The translations under genes were made by a program, and so were the position numbers. From the NCBI GenBank assembly GCA_949474265.1, contig CASXBC010000002.1, forward strand, positions 1 to 48,925: a stretch of DNA of 48,925 bases. The letters run 5' to 3'. The first letter of the stretch is position 1. Each line of letters begins with the position of its first letter. Below the pieces are notes generated by a model. The model was not told the origin of the DNA, did not search any database, and saw only the letters and a program-made list of their open reading frames with translations. Origin of the DNA: an uncultured bacterium. GTDB taxonomy: Bacteria > Bacillota > Clostridia > Christensenellales > UBA1242. Below are positions 1 to 6,782 of the stretch, piece after piece.

Positions 1-651
1 CACTTCTCTTGTACCTCTTGCCATGAGTCCGCCTTTCATAGTTTCAAAATTTGCACCGTCGAGAAGTCCGGCAGCAATGCCCATAACATTTTTTGCTGCA
101 GCACCAATTTCAGAGCCTATTATATCTTGACCTTGATAAAATCTTATTAAATCAGATTTTAGGTTTCTAGCCAAAAATTCAGAAAACTCTTGATTGTAGG
201 CATCAATAACCATAAGACTTGGAATCCCATTAACAAAGGATTGAATATGACCAGGCCCAACCCAAACAGCAATGTTATCTTTTGGAATGCCTTCTTCAAT
301 CAAAATGCTTGATAGACGTTTTCCTGTTTTATCTTCAATACCTTTCATGCAGAGGATATACTTTTTGTTTTGAAAACCATCAACTTTTTTTATGCTTTGC
401 ATAAGACTTCTTACGGCTTGTGCACTGATTGATATTACAATATAGTCGCTATTTGAAAAAGCTTCATTCAAATCTTTAGTTAAAACTATGCTATCAGGAA
501 ATGCCACATATTCATTTTTTCTTGTAGCAAAAAGGTTTTCAACAATTGGGTCTCCGTCAAGTCCCCAGACTGTCACCTTGTTGCCAATCTTATCTAAATA
601 CCATGCTATGAAAGAACCCCATCTTCCACAACCGAGTAAACTAAAATTCAT
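1..651 (-). CDS. gpsA: Glycerol-3-phosphate dehydrogenase [NAD(P)+], N-terminal part (runs off the window)
   Basis: The visible 217 codons encode the N-terminal part of GpsA, the cytoplasmic enzyme that reduces dihydroxyacetone phosphate to sn-glycerol-3-phosphate for phospholipid and teichoic acid backbones. Seen: a Rossmann nucleotide-binding start (LLGCGRWG, residues about 5-12), the ISAQAVRSLM segment, the family stretch CMKGIE, a WVGPGH segment and the GSEIGAAAKNVMGIAAG region that includes the catalytic-lysine neighbourhood. The start is ATG at 651-649, because TAAAGGAG lies 6-7 nt upstream on the minus strand. The C-terminal helical domain is outside the window, so whether the gene is intact cannot be judged. 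It diverges from the regulator gene at 860. Confidence 0.93.
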   Translation of the reverse strand, partial: MNFSLLGCGRWGSFIAWYLDKIGNKVTVWGLDGDPIVENLFATRKNEYVAFPDSIVLTKDLNEAFSNSDYIVISISAQAVRSLMQSIKKVDGFQNKKYILCMKGIEDKTGKRLSSILIEEGIPKDNIAVWVGPGHIQSFVNGIPSLMVIDAYNQEFSEFLARNLKSDLIRFYQGQDIIGSEIGAAAKNVMGIAAGLLDGANFETMKGGLMARGTREV

Positions 652-859
652 AAAAATCTCCTTTATTGTTACAGTTTATATCTTAACATATTTTGTTGCA
701 AAAAGTAAAACGCTGACAGAAACAAATCAAAACATTTGAGCAAAATTTTGATATTTATCATTGCTCGCTTAAAACTCTACGGAGAGTAGTTTTAATTTTT
801 ATATTTTTGATGAAATTTGCAGTCAAATATTGTATAATACTTGTATGTGGAGGAGCAAT

Positions 860-1465
860 ATGAATCTAGAAAAGACAGGTTGTTTCATTGCAAAATGCAG
901 AAAAGAAAAAGCACTTACTCAAGAGAAGTTGGCAAAAAAACTTTTTATAAGTGAAAAGACTGTTTCAAAATGGGAGTGTGGAAAAGGCTTTCCAGATTCT
1001 GCTTTGATTTTGCCACTTTGTGAAATCCTTGAGATAAATGCAAACGAACTTTTGTCAGGAGAAAAGTTGACAGACGAGGGGTATAAAAAATGTGCAGAAG
1101 AAAATCTCATTGCTCTCAAAGACGCAAATGAAAAAAATATAAAGCATTTGCTTTTTTTGGAATGGGTAATAGGCTTTGTTGGAATAGTAGCCTTTCTGCT
1201 TTTAATTTTTTCTGCAGGTTTTTTTGTTGAAAGTTTGGCATGGAGATTGGTTTTAATTATTGTAAGCTTTGTTGTTATTTTTGCTGTCTGTGGTTTTTGC
1301 TTGCATATTGAACGCAATGCTGGCTTTTATGAATGTAGCCATTGTCACAACAAATATATTCCTTCTTACAGTGCTGTTTTGTGGTCAATGCACATGGGAA
1401 GAACAAGATATTTAAAATGTCCAAAATGCAAAAAGCGTAGTTGGAATAAGAAAACAATAAATTAA
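860..1465 (+). CDS. XRE-family HTH regulator with two membrane helices and a zinc ribbon
   Basis: A 201-residue protein. Residues about 5-60 form a Cro/C1-type helix-turn-helix (LTQEKLAKKLFISEKTVSKW followed by ECGKGFPD), typical of DNA-binding XRE regulators. Two hydrophobic segments follow (about residues 100-122 and 128-148). The C-terminus is a short zinc-ribbon-like region with two CxxC pairs (CSHC and CPKC). This HTH plus membrane layout is common in Bacillota; the regulated genes are usually unknown. The start is set at ATG 860 because GGAGGAG lies just upstream, not at an in-frame ATG at 830 that has no ribosome site. A TATAAT at 833-838 is its likely -10 box; I see no good -35. It stands alone and is followed by a terminator. 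Confidence 0.85.
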   Translation: MNLEKTGCFIAKCRKEKALTQEKLAKKLFISEKTVSKWECGKGFPDSALILPLCEILEINANELLSGEKLTDEGYKKCAEENLIALKDANEKNIKHLLFLEWVIGFVGIVAFLLLIFSAGFFVESLAWRLVLIIVSFVVIFAVCGFCLHIERNAGFYECSHCHNKYIPSYSAVLWSMHMGRTRYLKCPKCKKRSWNKKTIN

Positions 1466-1471
1466 ATAAGG

Positions 1472-1500
1472 AAAAATCCGACCAAAATGTCGGTTTTTTT
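1472..1500 (+). terminator. Rho-independent terminator after the XRE regulator
   Basis: The stem CCGAC (1478-1482) pairs with GTCGG (1489-1493) around a 6-nt loop, with an A-run before it and seven T after it. It sits 12 nt past the stop codon at 1465. Confidence 0.9.
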
Positions 1501-1534
1501 ATTGAGATTTGTAGATACTAATTTAACAATTAAA

Positions 1535-1579
1535 AGCTCAAAAAAGCTTGACTTTGCACGGGGGGGGGTATTGTATAAT
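1535..1579 (+). promoter_or_regulatory. Promoter with a nine-G tract in its spacer, probable phase-variable switch
   Basis: AGCTCA (1535-1540) is followed by the -35 box TTGACT (1548-1553), a run of nine G (1560-1568) and a perfect -10 box TATAAT (1574-1579). The spacer is 20 bp, three more than the usual 17, so loss of about three G would give an ideal promoter. A second promoter at 29982-30024 has the same AGCTCA, TTGACT and nine-G arrangement. Poly-G tracts between -35 and -10 are a known slipped-strand switch in other bacteria; its action here is inferred. The ATG of the glycosyltransferase lies 21 nt past the -10 box. Confidence 0.7.
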
Positions 1580-1600
1580 TGACTGATGAGGTATTAAATT

Positions 1601-3223
1601 ATGTATTTAACTAAAGATAAAGGAAAAAGATATTGGACCGTGATGTCATTTATTTTTTTAATGATTTTAGGGGTGATAACTTATTATTTGGTAGATTCTT
1701 TTATTGATATATCTTATTTGGCAAAAGCTTGCACTTGGAAGTTTGTTTTGGTTACTATTTTGCTTTTGATTGATTCAGTTGCTTTAATAAGTGGGATTTT
1801 GTGTGGAGCAAGGGAATCTTTTTTTCAACTTGCATTTTTTATTGTAAGGAAAAGAGTTTATAAAGAACATAAAAAAATTGCTGGCACACCACTTAAAAAT
1901 CATCCAAAAGTTGTAATGCTTTATTGTACATGCAATGATTTTGTAGAAAGTGCCTTGGCAAAGTCAATTAGACAAAATTATGACAATTTTGAGACAATAA
2001 TTTTGGATGACAGCACCAAACCTGAATATATAAGAAGAGTTGATAAGTTTGCAAAGCTGTATAACTTGCGAGTTGTAAGAAGGGAAGAACACGTTTTCTT
2101 TAAGGCTGGAAATTTAAACCATTATCTCAAAAATCATCAAGATGAATATGATTATGTGGCAGTGCTTGACAGTGATGAGCGAGTTCCAAATGATTTTATT
2201 GAGAGCATGTTGAAATATTTTGAGTATGACAGTTCAATTGGAGCTGTTCAAGCTGGGCACAAAGCCACAGAGGGAAAAAACATCTTTCAAGCACTTATGA
2301 GTATGAGTGTGAAAAGTTCTTATATTTACGCTTGGGCAGCCAAGAATCAATTTGGATTTATGACACTTGCAGGACATGGAATGATGTTGAGCAAACAAGC
2401 GATTGTTGATGCGGGATTTTTTCCAGAAATCATTATTGAAGATTTGGGCATCACTATGAAGCTTTATGAAAATGGATATAAAGTGGTTTGTGCAGCAAGT
2501 GTGGTTTGTGAAGAGGAATATCCGTCCAATTATATCATCACAAAAAAGAGACATCTAAAATGGCAAGAAGGCGGAGTCGAACTGCGGAAGAAGATGAAAA
2601 AAGATTTAAAAAGCAAAGAAATCCCTGCTTTCTTGAGATTTGATATTAGACTGCATTTGTGGTCATTGTGTGACAACACCATTTTTGCATTTCTACATAT
2701 TTTTATTTTGCTTCTTTTTCCATTTTTGGATTTTGCGTTGAGTGGGACAATAATTTATATCACAATCTTCTCATATATAGTTAAGTTACTTCCAAATATA
2801 AAAGACCTTGTAACATGGCTTTTCACGAAAGACTTTTGGAAACTTCCATTCTATCTTTTACTTCATGCTGTGGTTTACACTTCTTATATGCCAAGCATGA
2901 TTATCAGAATCTTTTGGGCATATCTAGGAAAGAAGCCATTTTTTTGGGTTACAACCAAAGGGAAACAAAGGGTGGTTGCTTTGCAAATTTTAAAACACTC
3001 AATAACTCCATTTGTTTTTGTTTCAATAATTTCTGTTTTGACATATTTTGCTTTTAATTCTCTTGCACCGTCAAGGTCAACAATTTTGGCTGGGGTGCTT
3101 GTGCCAATTTTTATTATTCTTGCCAATATTGAATTTAAGAGAAAAAAGAAAAACAATTTAAAATGTGAGAAGATGCTTAAATTGTCACAGGCTCCAAATT
3201 CAGTACTCTTCCATTTAAGTTAG
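1601..3223 (+). CDS. Membrane-embedded GT2 glycosyltransferase, cellulose-synthase-like
   Basis: A 540-residue processive-type family 2 glycosyltransferase that probably adds sugars to an envelope polysaccharide from nucleotide-sugars at the cytoplasmic face. Seen: two N-terminal membrane helices (about 14-34 and 47-72), then a GT-A catalytic domain with ILDDS (about 134), the metal-binding DSDE (about 189), EDLG in the place of the usual TED-type acceptor motif (about 278) and KRHLKWQEG in the place of QxxRW (about 314). Four or more C-terminal helices follow. The sugar product cannot be deduced. The ribosome site (GATGAGG) is weak and about 9 nt from the ATG. Expression appears to depend on the poly-G promoter just upstream, which suits a phase-varied surface glycan, but that is inference. 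No clear terminator follows. Confidence 0.82.
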   Translation: MYLTKDKGKRYWTVMSFIFLMILGVITYYLVDSFIDISYLAKACTWKFVLVTILLLIDSVALISGILCGARESFFQLAFFIVRKRVYKEHKKIAGTPLKNHPKVVMLYCTCNDFVESALAKSIRQNYDNFETIILDDSTKPEYIRRVDKFAKLYNLRVVRREEHVFFKAGNLNHYLKNHQDEYDYVAVLDSDERVPNDFIESMLKYFEYDSSIGAVQAGHKATEGKNIFQALMSMSVKSSYIYAWAAKNQFGFMTLAGHGMMLSKQAIVDAGFFPEIIIEDLGITMKLYENGYKVVCAASVVCEEEYPSNYIITKKRHLKWQEGGVELRKKMKKDLKSKEIPAFLRFDIRLHLWSLCDNTIFAFLHIFILLLFPFLDFALSGTIIYITIFSYIVKLLPNIKDLVTWLFTKDFWKLPFYLLLHAVVYTSYMPSMIIRIFWAYLGKKPFFWVTTKGKQRVVALQILKHSITPFVFVSIISVLTYFAFNSLAPSRSTILAGVLVPIFIILANIEFKRKKKNNLKCEKMLKLSQAPNSVLFHLS

Positions 3224-3259
3224 ATACGTGATAAATTTATTTATTGTGTGAGTTATGCT

Positions 3260-3287
3260 TTGAAATTCCCGGCTGGTGTGATAAAAT
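3260..3287 (+). promoter_or_regulatory. Promoter of the SDR gene at 3308
   Basis: TTGAAA (3260-3265), a 16-bp spacer and TAAAAT (3282-3287) preceded by TGA, an extended -10. A ribosome site AAAGGGAG follows before the ATG at 3308. Confidence 0.7.
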
Positions 3288-3307
3288 CTCTGTAAAGGGA
3301 GAAGTTT

Positions 3308-4030
3308 ATGAAAAACATTACAGTTATCACAGGTGGTCGGGGAGGGGTAGGCAAACAACTTGCCAAAGAGTTTTTACTCAGAGGTGAAAATGTTTGTCTT
3401 ATCTCAAGAAATGAAAAAGGACTTGAAAAAGCTAAAAAGGAACTTGAAAAGTTTTCAAACAAAGACATTCTCATTTATGCTGGAGATGTCAGTGACGAAA
3501 CTTTTGTAAAAGCCTTTTACGCCGATATAACAAAAAAATATCGTGTTACTTGTCTTGTTAACAATGCAGGTGTTGGTAGATTTGGCACAATTTTTGACAA
3601 CAATAAAGAGATGTTGGAAGCGGTTTTTCCTGCCATTGTTTACGGAACAATTTTGATGACAACTTATGCTTTGCCACAGATGAAAGAAAGCAAGGATATT
3701 GTGAAGATTGTAAATATAATATCTATTTCAGGGCTTAGAGGTTTTAAGTTTGAAAGTCTTTATTGTGCGGCGAAAGCTGCTCAGGAGGGATATTCTCAAG
3801 TTTTGCGTAGCGAACTTTTTGGCACAAACGTAAAAGTGATAAATGTTTATCCAGGAGGCATTGATACAGATTTCTGGAAAGAAAATAGAAACTATGTAAG
3901 CGAAGAAGTGCAAAAGACTTTTGCAAAGCCTTCAGAAGTTGCAAAAACTATTGTTGATACGCTTTATGACAAGAAGAGTTTGATTTTGAAAGATTTGGTT
4001 TTTGAGCAAATTCACATGAATTTGGAATAA
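3308..4030 (+). CDS. Short-chain dehydrogenase/reductase (SDR family)
   Basis: A 240-residue classical SDR that would use NAD(P)H to reduce or oxidise an unidentified carbonyl or alcohol. Seen: the cofactor motif TGGRGGVG (residues 8-15), CLVNNAGVG (about 84-92), a catalytic serine in IISISG (about 139) and the YCAAK catalytic pair (about 151-155), then PGGIDTDFW. Length and motif order are normal for the family. The start is supported by AAAGGGAGAAG 6 nt upstream. It is closely related to the SDR at 30049 (shared NNAGVG, GTIL and PGGI stretches), so the two are paralogues within this window. It has its own promoter and terminator. Substrate unknown. Confidence 0.88.
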   Translation: MKNITVITGGRGGVGKQLAKEFLLRGENVCLISRNEKGLEKAKKELEKFSNKDILIYAGDVSDETFVKAFYADITKKYRVTCLVNNAGVGRFGTIFDNNKEMLEAVFPAIVYGTILMTTYALPQMKESKDIVKIVNIISISGLRGFKFESLYCAAKAAQEGYSQVLRSELFGTNVKVINVYPGGIDTDFWKENRNYVSEEVQKTFAKPSEVAKTIVDTLYDKKSLILKDLVFEQIHMNLE

Positions 4031-4058
4031 AAAGACCTATTTTTAGGCCTTTTTTTTA
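4028..4058 (+). terminator. Terminator after the SDR gene
   Basis: AAAAGaCCTA pairs with TAGGcCTTTT (one internal mismatch) across a short T loop and runs into eight T. It starts at the stop codon. Confidence 0.8.
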
Positions 4059-4161
4059 TTAATTTTTGTAATAAATGGCTGTCGCAAGGACAAATTATTA
4101 TTCAATAGATGAAATAAGTTTTAGTATATATTAAAAAATATCAACAATTTATGATAAATAC

Positions 4162-4190
4162 TTGACAGAAAAAACAGTTTCGGTTATAAT
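4162..4190 (+). promoter_or_regulatory. Consensus promoter of tRNA-Ile
   Basis: A perfect TTGACA (4162-4167), a 17-bp spacer and a perfect TATAAT (4185-4190), the strongest-looking promoter in the window. The transcript would start near 4197, giving a leader of about 50 nt before the tRNA. Confidence 0.9.
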
Positions 4191-4246
4191 AAACTCGCAT
4201 TCAAAAATATAGGCATATCCCCGCTTGTATTTAGGAATGTCAATAA

Positions 4247-4323
4247 TGGCTTGTAGCTCAGTCGGTTAGAGCACCACCCTGATAAGGTGGGGGTCGGTGG
4301 TTCGAGTCCACTCAAGCCAACCA
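4247..4323 (+). tRNA. tRNA-Ile (anticodon GAT)
   Basis: A 77-nt cloverleaf. The acceptor arm TGGCTTG pairs with CAAGCCA, and the D arm is GCTC/GAGC. The anticodon arm CCACC/GGTGG has loop CTGATAA (anticodon GAT at 4281-4283). The variable loop is GGGTC, and the T arm GGTGG/CCACT has loop TTCGAGT. A73 and an encoded CCA (4321-4323) complete it. It is a single gene with its own consensus promoter and terminator, not part of an rRNA operon here. Confidence 0.97.
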
Positions 4324-4326
4324 GAT

Positions 4327-4357
4327 AAACTAAGTCAGAGATGGCTTAGTTTTTTTG
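4327..4357 (+). terminator. Terminator of tRNA-Ile
   Basis: AAACTAAG (4327-4334) pairs with CTTAGTTT (4345-4352) around a 10-nt loop, and T continues to 4355. Confidence 0.85.
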
Positions 4358-4729
4358 TTTTCCCCACCTTATACAAAGCTTTGCTTTGTCAAATGCTTTG
4401 CATTTGCAGGGTGGAGCCACCCTTAATGCTCTTCGTAAGTAATTTATATGTCTTGTTCTCAAAGATAGGGGGGGGGAGTCCACTCAAACTCATTAATAGT
4501 TTTTAAGTCATATAGCGGAATTATTAGTTTATTTATTTTAAAAACTAAATAAAAGCGAGATTGTTAAATTACATAAGCTAAATGCAAAGTGTTTGCTACT
4601 TAAAACTTAAATTTTTATCTATATTCAATAGAATGATAATTAAACTAATGTTCCCTTGGGGATTTTATTCAAGTTTGTTAGTGATTAAAAAATTTTGAGC
4701 AGATGATATTTGAGCTATTTCATTGATTA
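4358..4729. other. Gene-free stretch with three tandem micro-hairpins, a G9 run and tRNA fragments
   Basis: No credible gene lies here. Directly behind the tRNA terminator are three adjoining perfect hairpins: ACAAAGC-TTT-GCTTTGT (4373-4389), CAAATGC-TTT-GCATTTG (4390-4406) and AGGGTG-GAGC-CACCCT (4408-4423). CCCCACCTTAT (4362-4372) is the exact reverse complement of tRNA positions 4282-4292. A run of nine G (4468-4476) leads into GAGTCCACTCAA (4476-4487), an exact 12-bp copy of tRNA positions 4304-4315. From about 4490 to 4729 the sequence is plain AT-rich and I see nothing in it. Confidence 0.6.
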
Positions 4730-4766
4730 TTAAAAAAAGGCTGAGATTTTACTCACCCTTTTTATC
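4730..4766 (-). terminator. Terminator of the membrane-protein gene, overlapping its stop codon
   Basis: Read on the minus strand, AAAAAGG-G-TGAG pairs with CTCA-G-CCTTTTT and is followed by T and A. The stop codon of the gene lies within the 5' arm. Confidence 0.75.
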
Positions 4767-5510
4767 ATCGCTTTTAATAGTTTTAGGTTTTGCCTGTGTT
4801 GTTTTTTGTGTATTAGCTTTAGGTTTGTTTGATGTTGTAGGCTTTGCCAAAGATGTTGTTTTAGTATTCGTGGTTTTTGCTGCAGGCTTTGTAGTTGCTT
4901 TTGGCTTTTCAGCATCTGAAACATTTGCTGATTTGTTTTCTTCAGTCTTTTCAACATCTTTAACTTCTGTTTTATTGTTTGTGTTTTCGCTGTTGTTTTC
5001 AGCAACATTTTTGTTTTGACTTTCATTAGTTTGTTTTTTTCTTACAAGTTTTTCTGCTCTAAATTCATAGAACCAATAGAAGAGAATTCCAAGCAGGGTA
5101 AACACTGCTGTCAAAACGCCATCTTTTACAACTGCTGCTCTTATGTCTGAACGGTCATTGATGAGAGTAAAAAGTTGTTTAAATGCTGCACCAAAGCTCA
5201 TTCCAAATTCTTTTGCAACATAGATTGTAAGAGTAAGAAACATTGTGATTAAGAGTCCAACAATAGAAACGATAGAGATAGTAAGATAACCTTTCCAATC
5301 CATTTTTTTGTAAAAATATCTATATCCCCAACTTGAAGCTAGTACGACGACAAGGGATGCAATCCAAGCTACATAGCCAACATAATAAAGCACGCCATAA
5401 AGCACACATCCAACAAGTCCGAGACCGATAGCTGTCAAAATTGCAAATAAAAGATTTGGTTGTTTTTCTGCAGGCTTTGTTTCTGCAGGTTTGATTTCAT
5501 TTTCTGCCAT
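4749..5510 (-). CDS. Polytopic membrane protein with a Lys/Ala/Thr-rich tail, function unknown
   Basis: A 253-residue protein I do not recognise. A short charged N-terminus is followed by four hydrophobic helices (about 21-43, 46-64, 74-98 and 128-147). From about residue 155 to the end it is a low-complexity tail rich in Lys, Thr, Ala, Asn and Glu with repeats such as KPTTSNKPK and TTQAKPKT. Such tails are often flexible and may bind the wall, nucleic acid or acidic partners; here that is a guess. The start ATG (5510-5508) has GGAGA 5 nt upstream. A terminator overlaps its stop codon. It faces away from the tRNA and is separated from the next minus gene by about 150 nt. Confidence 0.75.
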   Translation of the reverse strand: MAENEIKPAETKPAEKQPNLLFAILTAIGLGLVGCVLYGVLYYVGYVAWIASLVVVLASSWGYRYFYKKMDWKGYLTISIVSIVGLLITMFLTLTIYVAKEFGMSFGAAFKQLFTLINDRSDIRAAVVKDGVLTAVFTLLGILFYWFYEFRAEKLVRKKQTNESQNKNVAENNSENTNNKTEVKDVEKTEENKSANVSDAEKPKATTKPAAKTTNTKTTSLAKPTTSNKPKANTQKTTQAKPKTIKSDDKKGE

Positions 5511-5645
5511 AAATTTCTCCTAAAATATCTTATGTAAGTATATTAACAAAAAAGAAGGTATTTGTCAAATAAATAAGGAGTGTGCAAAATATTTTTGACT
5601 AAGTTTTTAGATTGGTTTTTATTGTAGGTTGGTTTTAAGAAAATA

Positions 5646-5682
5646 AAAAAAGATGGCAATTTTGAGCTATCTTTTTTTGTTT
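5646..5682 (-). terminator. Terminator of the GlmU-like gene, overlapping its stop codon
   Basis: On the minus strand, AAAAAAAGATaGC pairs with GCcATCTTTTTTT. The TAG stop (5669-5667) is part of the 5' arm. Confidence 0.8.
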
Positions 5683-6248
5683 TCTTGTCTGACTCTTCCG
5701 ATTACGAAATCTCCCTCTTCAGTGTCTTTTGTTACGGTGGTGCCTGCACATATGTAGGTACGACTTGCTATCTTTACAGGTGCCACAATATTTACATTGC
5801 AACCGATAAAGACTTCGTCGCCCACAATGGATTTTTGTTTGATTTGTCCGTTGTAATTTGCAAAAACTACTCCACAACCAATATTGACTTTTTTTCCAAT
5901 CTCAGCATCTCCAACATAAGACAAGTGAGGCACTTTGCTTCCATCACCAATACGGCTGTTTTTGATTTCAACAAAAGAGCCGACTTTCACATTGTCTCCA
6001 AGAAAACAATTTGGGCGAAGGTGACTGTAAGGACCTATATGACAATTTTTGCCGAGGGTGCTTTCTTCAATTGTGCTGTTTTCAATTACACAGCCCTCTT
6101 CAATATAACAGTCTCTCAAAACTGTACCATTTTTAATTACGCAATTTTCACCTATTACGCATTTGCCCAAAAGAGAGACGTTTTTATCTATCTTTACACC
6201 TTTTGCTATAAATAAATCTTTTTGATTTTCGAGTTCGCTTTTTTTCAT
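5667..6248 (-). CDS. GlmU C-terminal-like left-handed beta-helix acyltransferase
   Basis: A 193-residue protein that matches only the hexapeptide-repeat acetyltransferase half of GlmU, which acetylates glucosamine-1-phosphate with acetyl-CoA. Seen: many hexapeptide turns (IGENCVI, IEEGCVIENS, LGKNCHIGPYSHLRP), then VGSFVEIKNSRIGDGSKVPH, SYVGDAEIGKKVNIGCG, FANYNGQIK and IGCNVNIVAPV. The last stretches line up with the GlmU acetyl-CoA region. The N-terminal pyrophosphorylase domain is absent, so it is a stand-alone acyltransferase, perhaps paired with a separate nucleotidyltransferase. The start is uncertain: ATG 6248 has no ribosome site, and in-frame TTG or GTG codons up to 6305 would overlap the preceding gene, suggesting translational coupling. 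Confidence 0.75.
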   Translation of the reverse strand: MKKSELENQKDLFIAKGVKIDKNVSLLGKCVIGENCVIKNGTVLRDCYIEEGCVIENSTIEESTLGKNCHIGPYSHLRPNCFLGDNVKVGSFVEIKNSRIGDGSKVPHLSYVGDAEIGKKVNIGCGVVFANYNGQIKQKSIVGDEVFIGCNVNIVAPVKIASRTYICAGTTVTKDTEEGDFVIGRVRQENKKR

Positions 6249-6283
6249 AGCAATATATATGTTTTGCAATCTTAAAGCGTGAA

Positions 6284-6589
6284 TCACATGCAATATTTCC
6301 CACAAACAGCTGTGTCGAGTTTGCTTCTTAAGTTGTTGTATTTGTCGAGAGTGTCAAGCAAATATTTCTCACGTTGGTTTTCTGCCATATTGTTTAGGAT
6401 TTTGTCATCTATCAAAAAGTGAACAGGGTTTGATACAACGCTTTCTTGAGAAAGCAAAAATTCAACCTTGCTTTTAAAATCTTCATCTTCATTTGAGATA
6501 ACTTTAATCTTTGCGTTGGAAACTGCCTCTTTGCCAATCAATCTTCTTTTTGCCTTTTGAGCGATAATTTTTAATACATCATTTTTCAT
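6284..6589 (-). CDS. Conserved-looking hypothetical protein, 101 aa
   Basis: A small acidic/basic helical protein without membrane segments. The middle SNPVHFLID and the end (EKYLLDTLDKYNNL) look helical and are reminiscent of short uncharacterised Clostridia proteins, but I cannot name a family. The start ATG (6589-6587) has GGAGAC upstream, and a good promoter lies at 6616-6643. Its stop is 35 nt before ATG 6248 of the GlmU-like gene, so both are probably on one transcript. Confidence 0.7.
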   Translation of the reverse strand: MKNDVLKIIAQKAKRRLIGKEAVSNAKIKVISNEDEDFKSKVEFLLSQESVVSNPVHFLIDDKILNNMAENQREKYLLDTLDKYNNLRSKLDTAVCGKYCM

Positions 6590-6615
6590 ATTTGTCTCCT
6601 TTTAAAACAAAAGCG

Positions 6616-6643
6616 ATTATATAACAGTCTGCCAGCATTTCAA
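6616..6643 (-). promoter_or_regulatory. Promoter of the 6589/6248 gene pair
   Basis: On the minus strand TTGAAA (6643-6638), a 16-bp spacer and a perfect TATAAT (6621-6616), with the ribosome site and ATG about 30 nt downstream. Confidence 0.8.
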
Positions 6644-6745
6644 AATGTTATTTTTTGGTATTTTCTCCTATTCTGTCGAAAGATGTTTTATTTTTTCCGA
6701 ATTGATATTTTTTTAATTTAGAACGAAAAAATTTTTGATTTTCAA

Positions 6746-6782
6746 CAAAAAAAGACAAGCAAGTCTTGTCTCTTTTTGTCAA
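6746..6782 (-). terminator. Terminator of the rhodanese-TtcA gene
   Basis: On the minus strand AGACAAG pairs with CTTGTCT around a 5-nt loop, flanked by A5 and T7. It begins at the stop codon. Confidence 0.85.

Noticed and set aside
4297-4506. Plus-strand frame starting inside tRNA-Ile
   Set aside because: It begins in the tRNA, crosses the terminator and hairpins, and has no ribosome site.
5685-6215. Plus-strand frame of 176 codons opposite the GlmU-like gene
   Set aside because: The minus-strand gene shows clear hexapeptide repeats; the plus frame has no ribosome site and a low-complexity composition.
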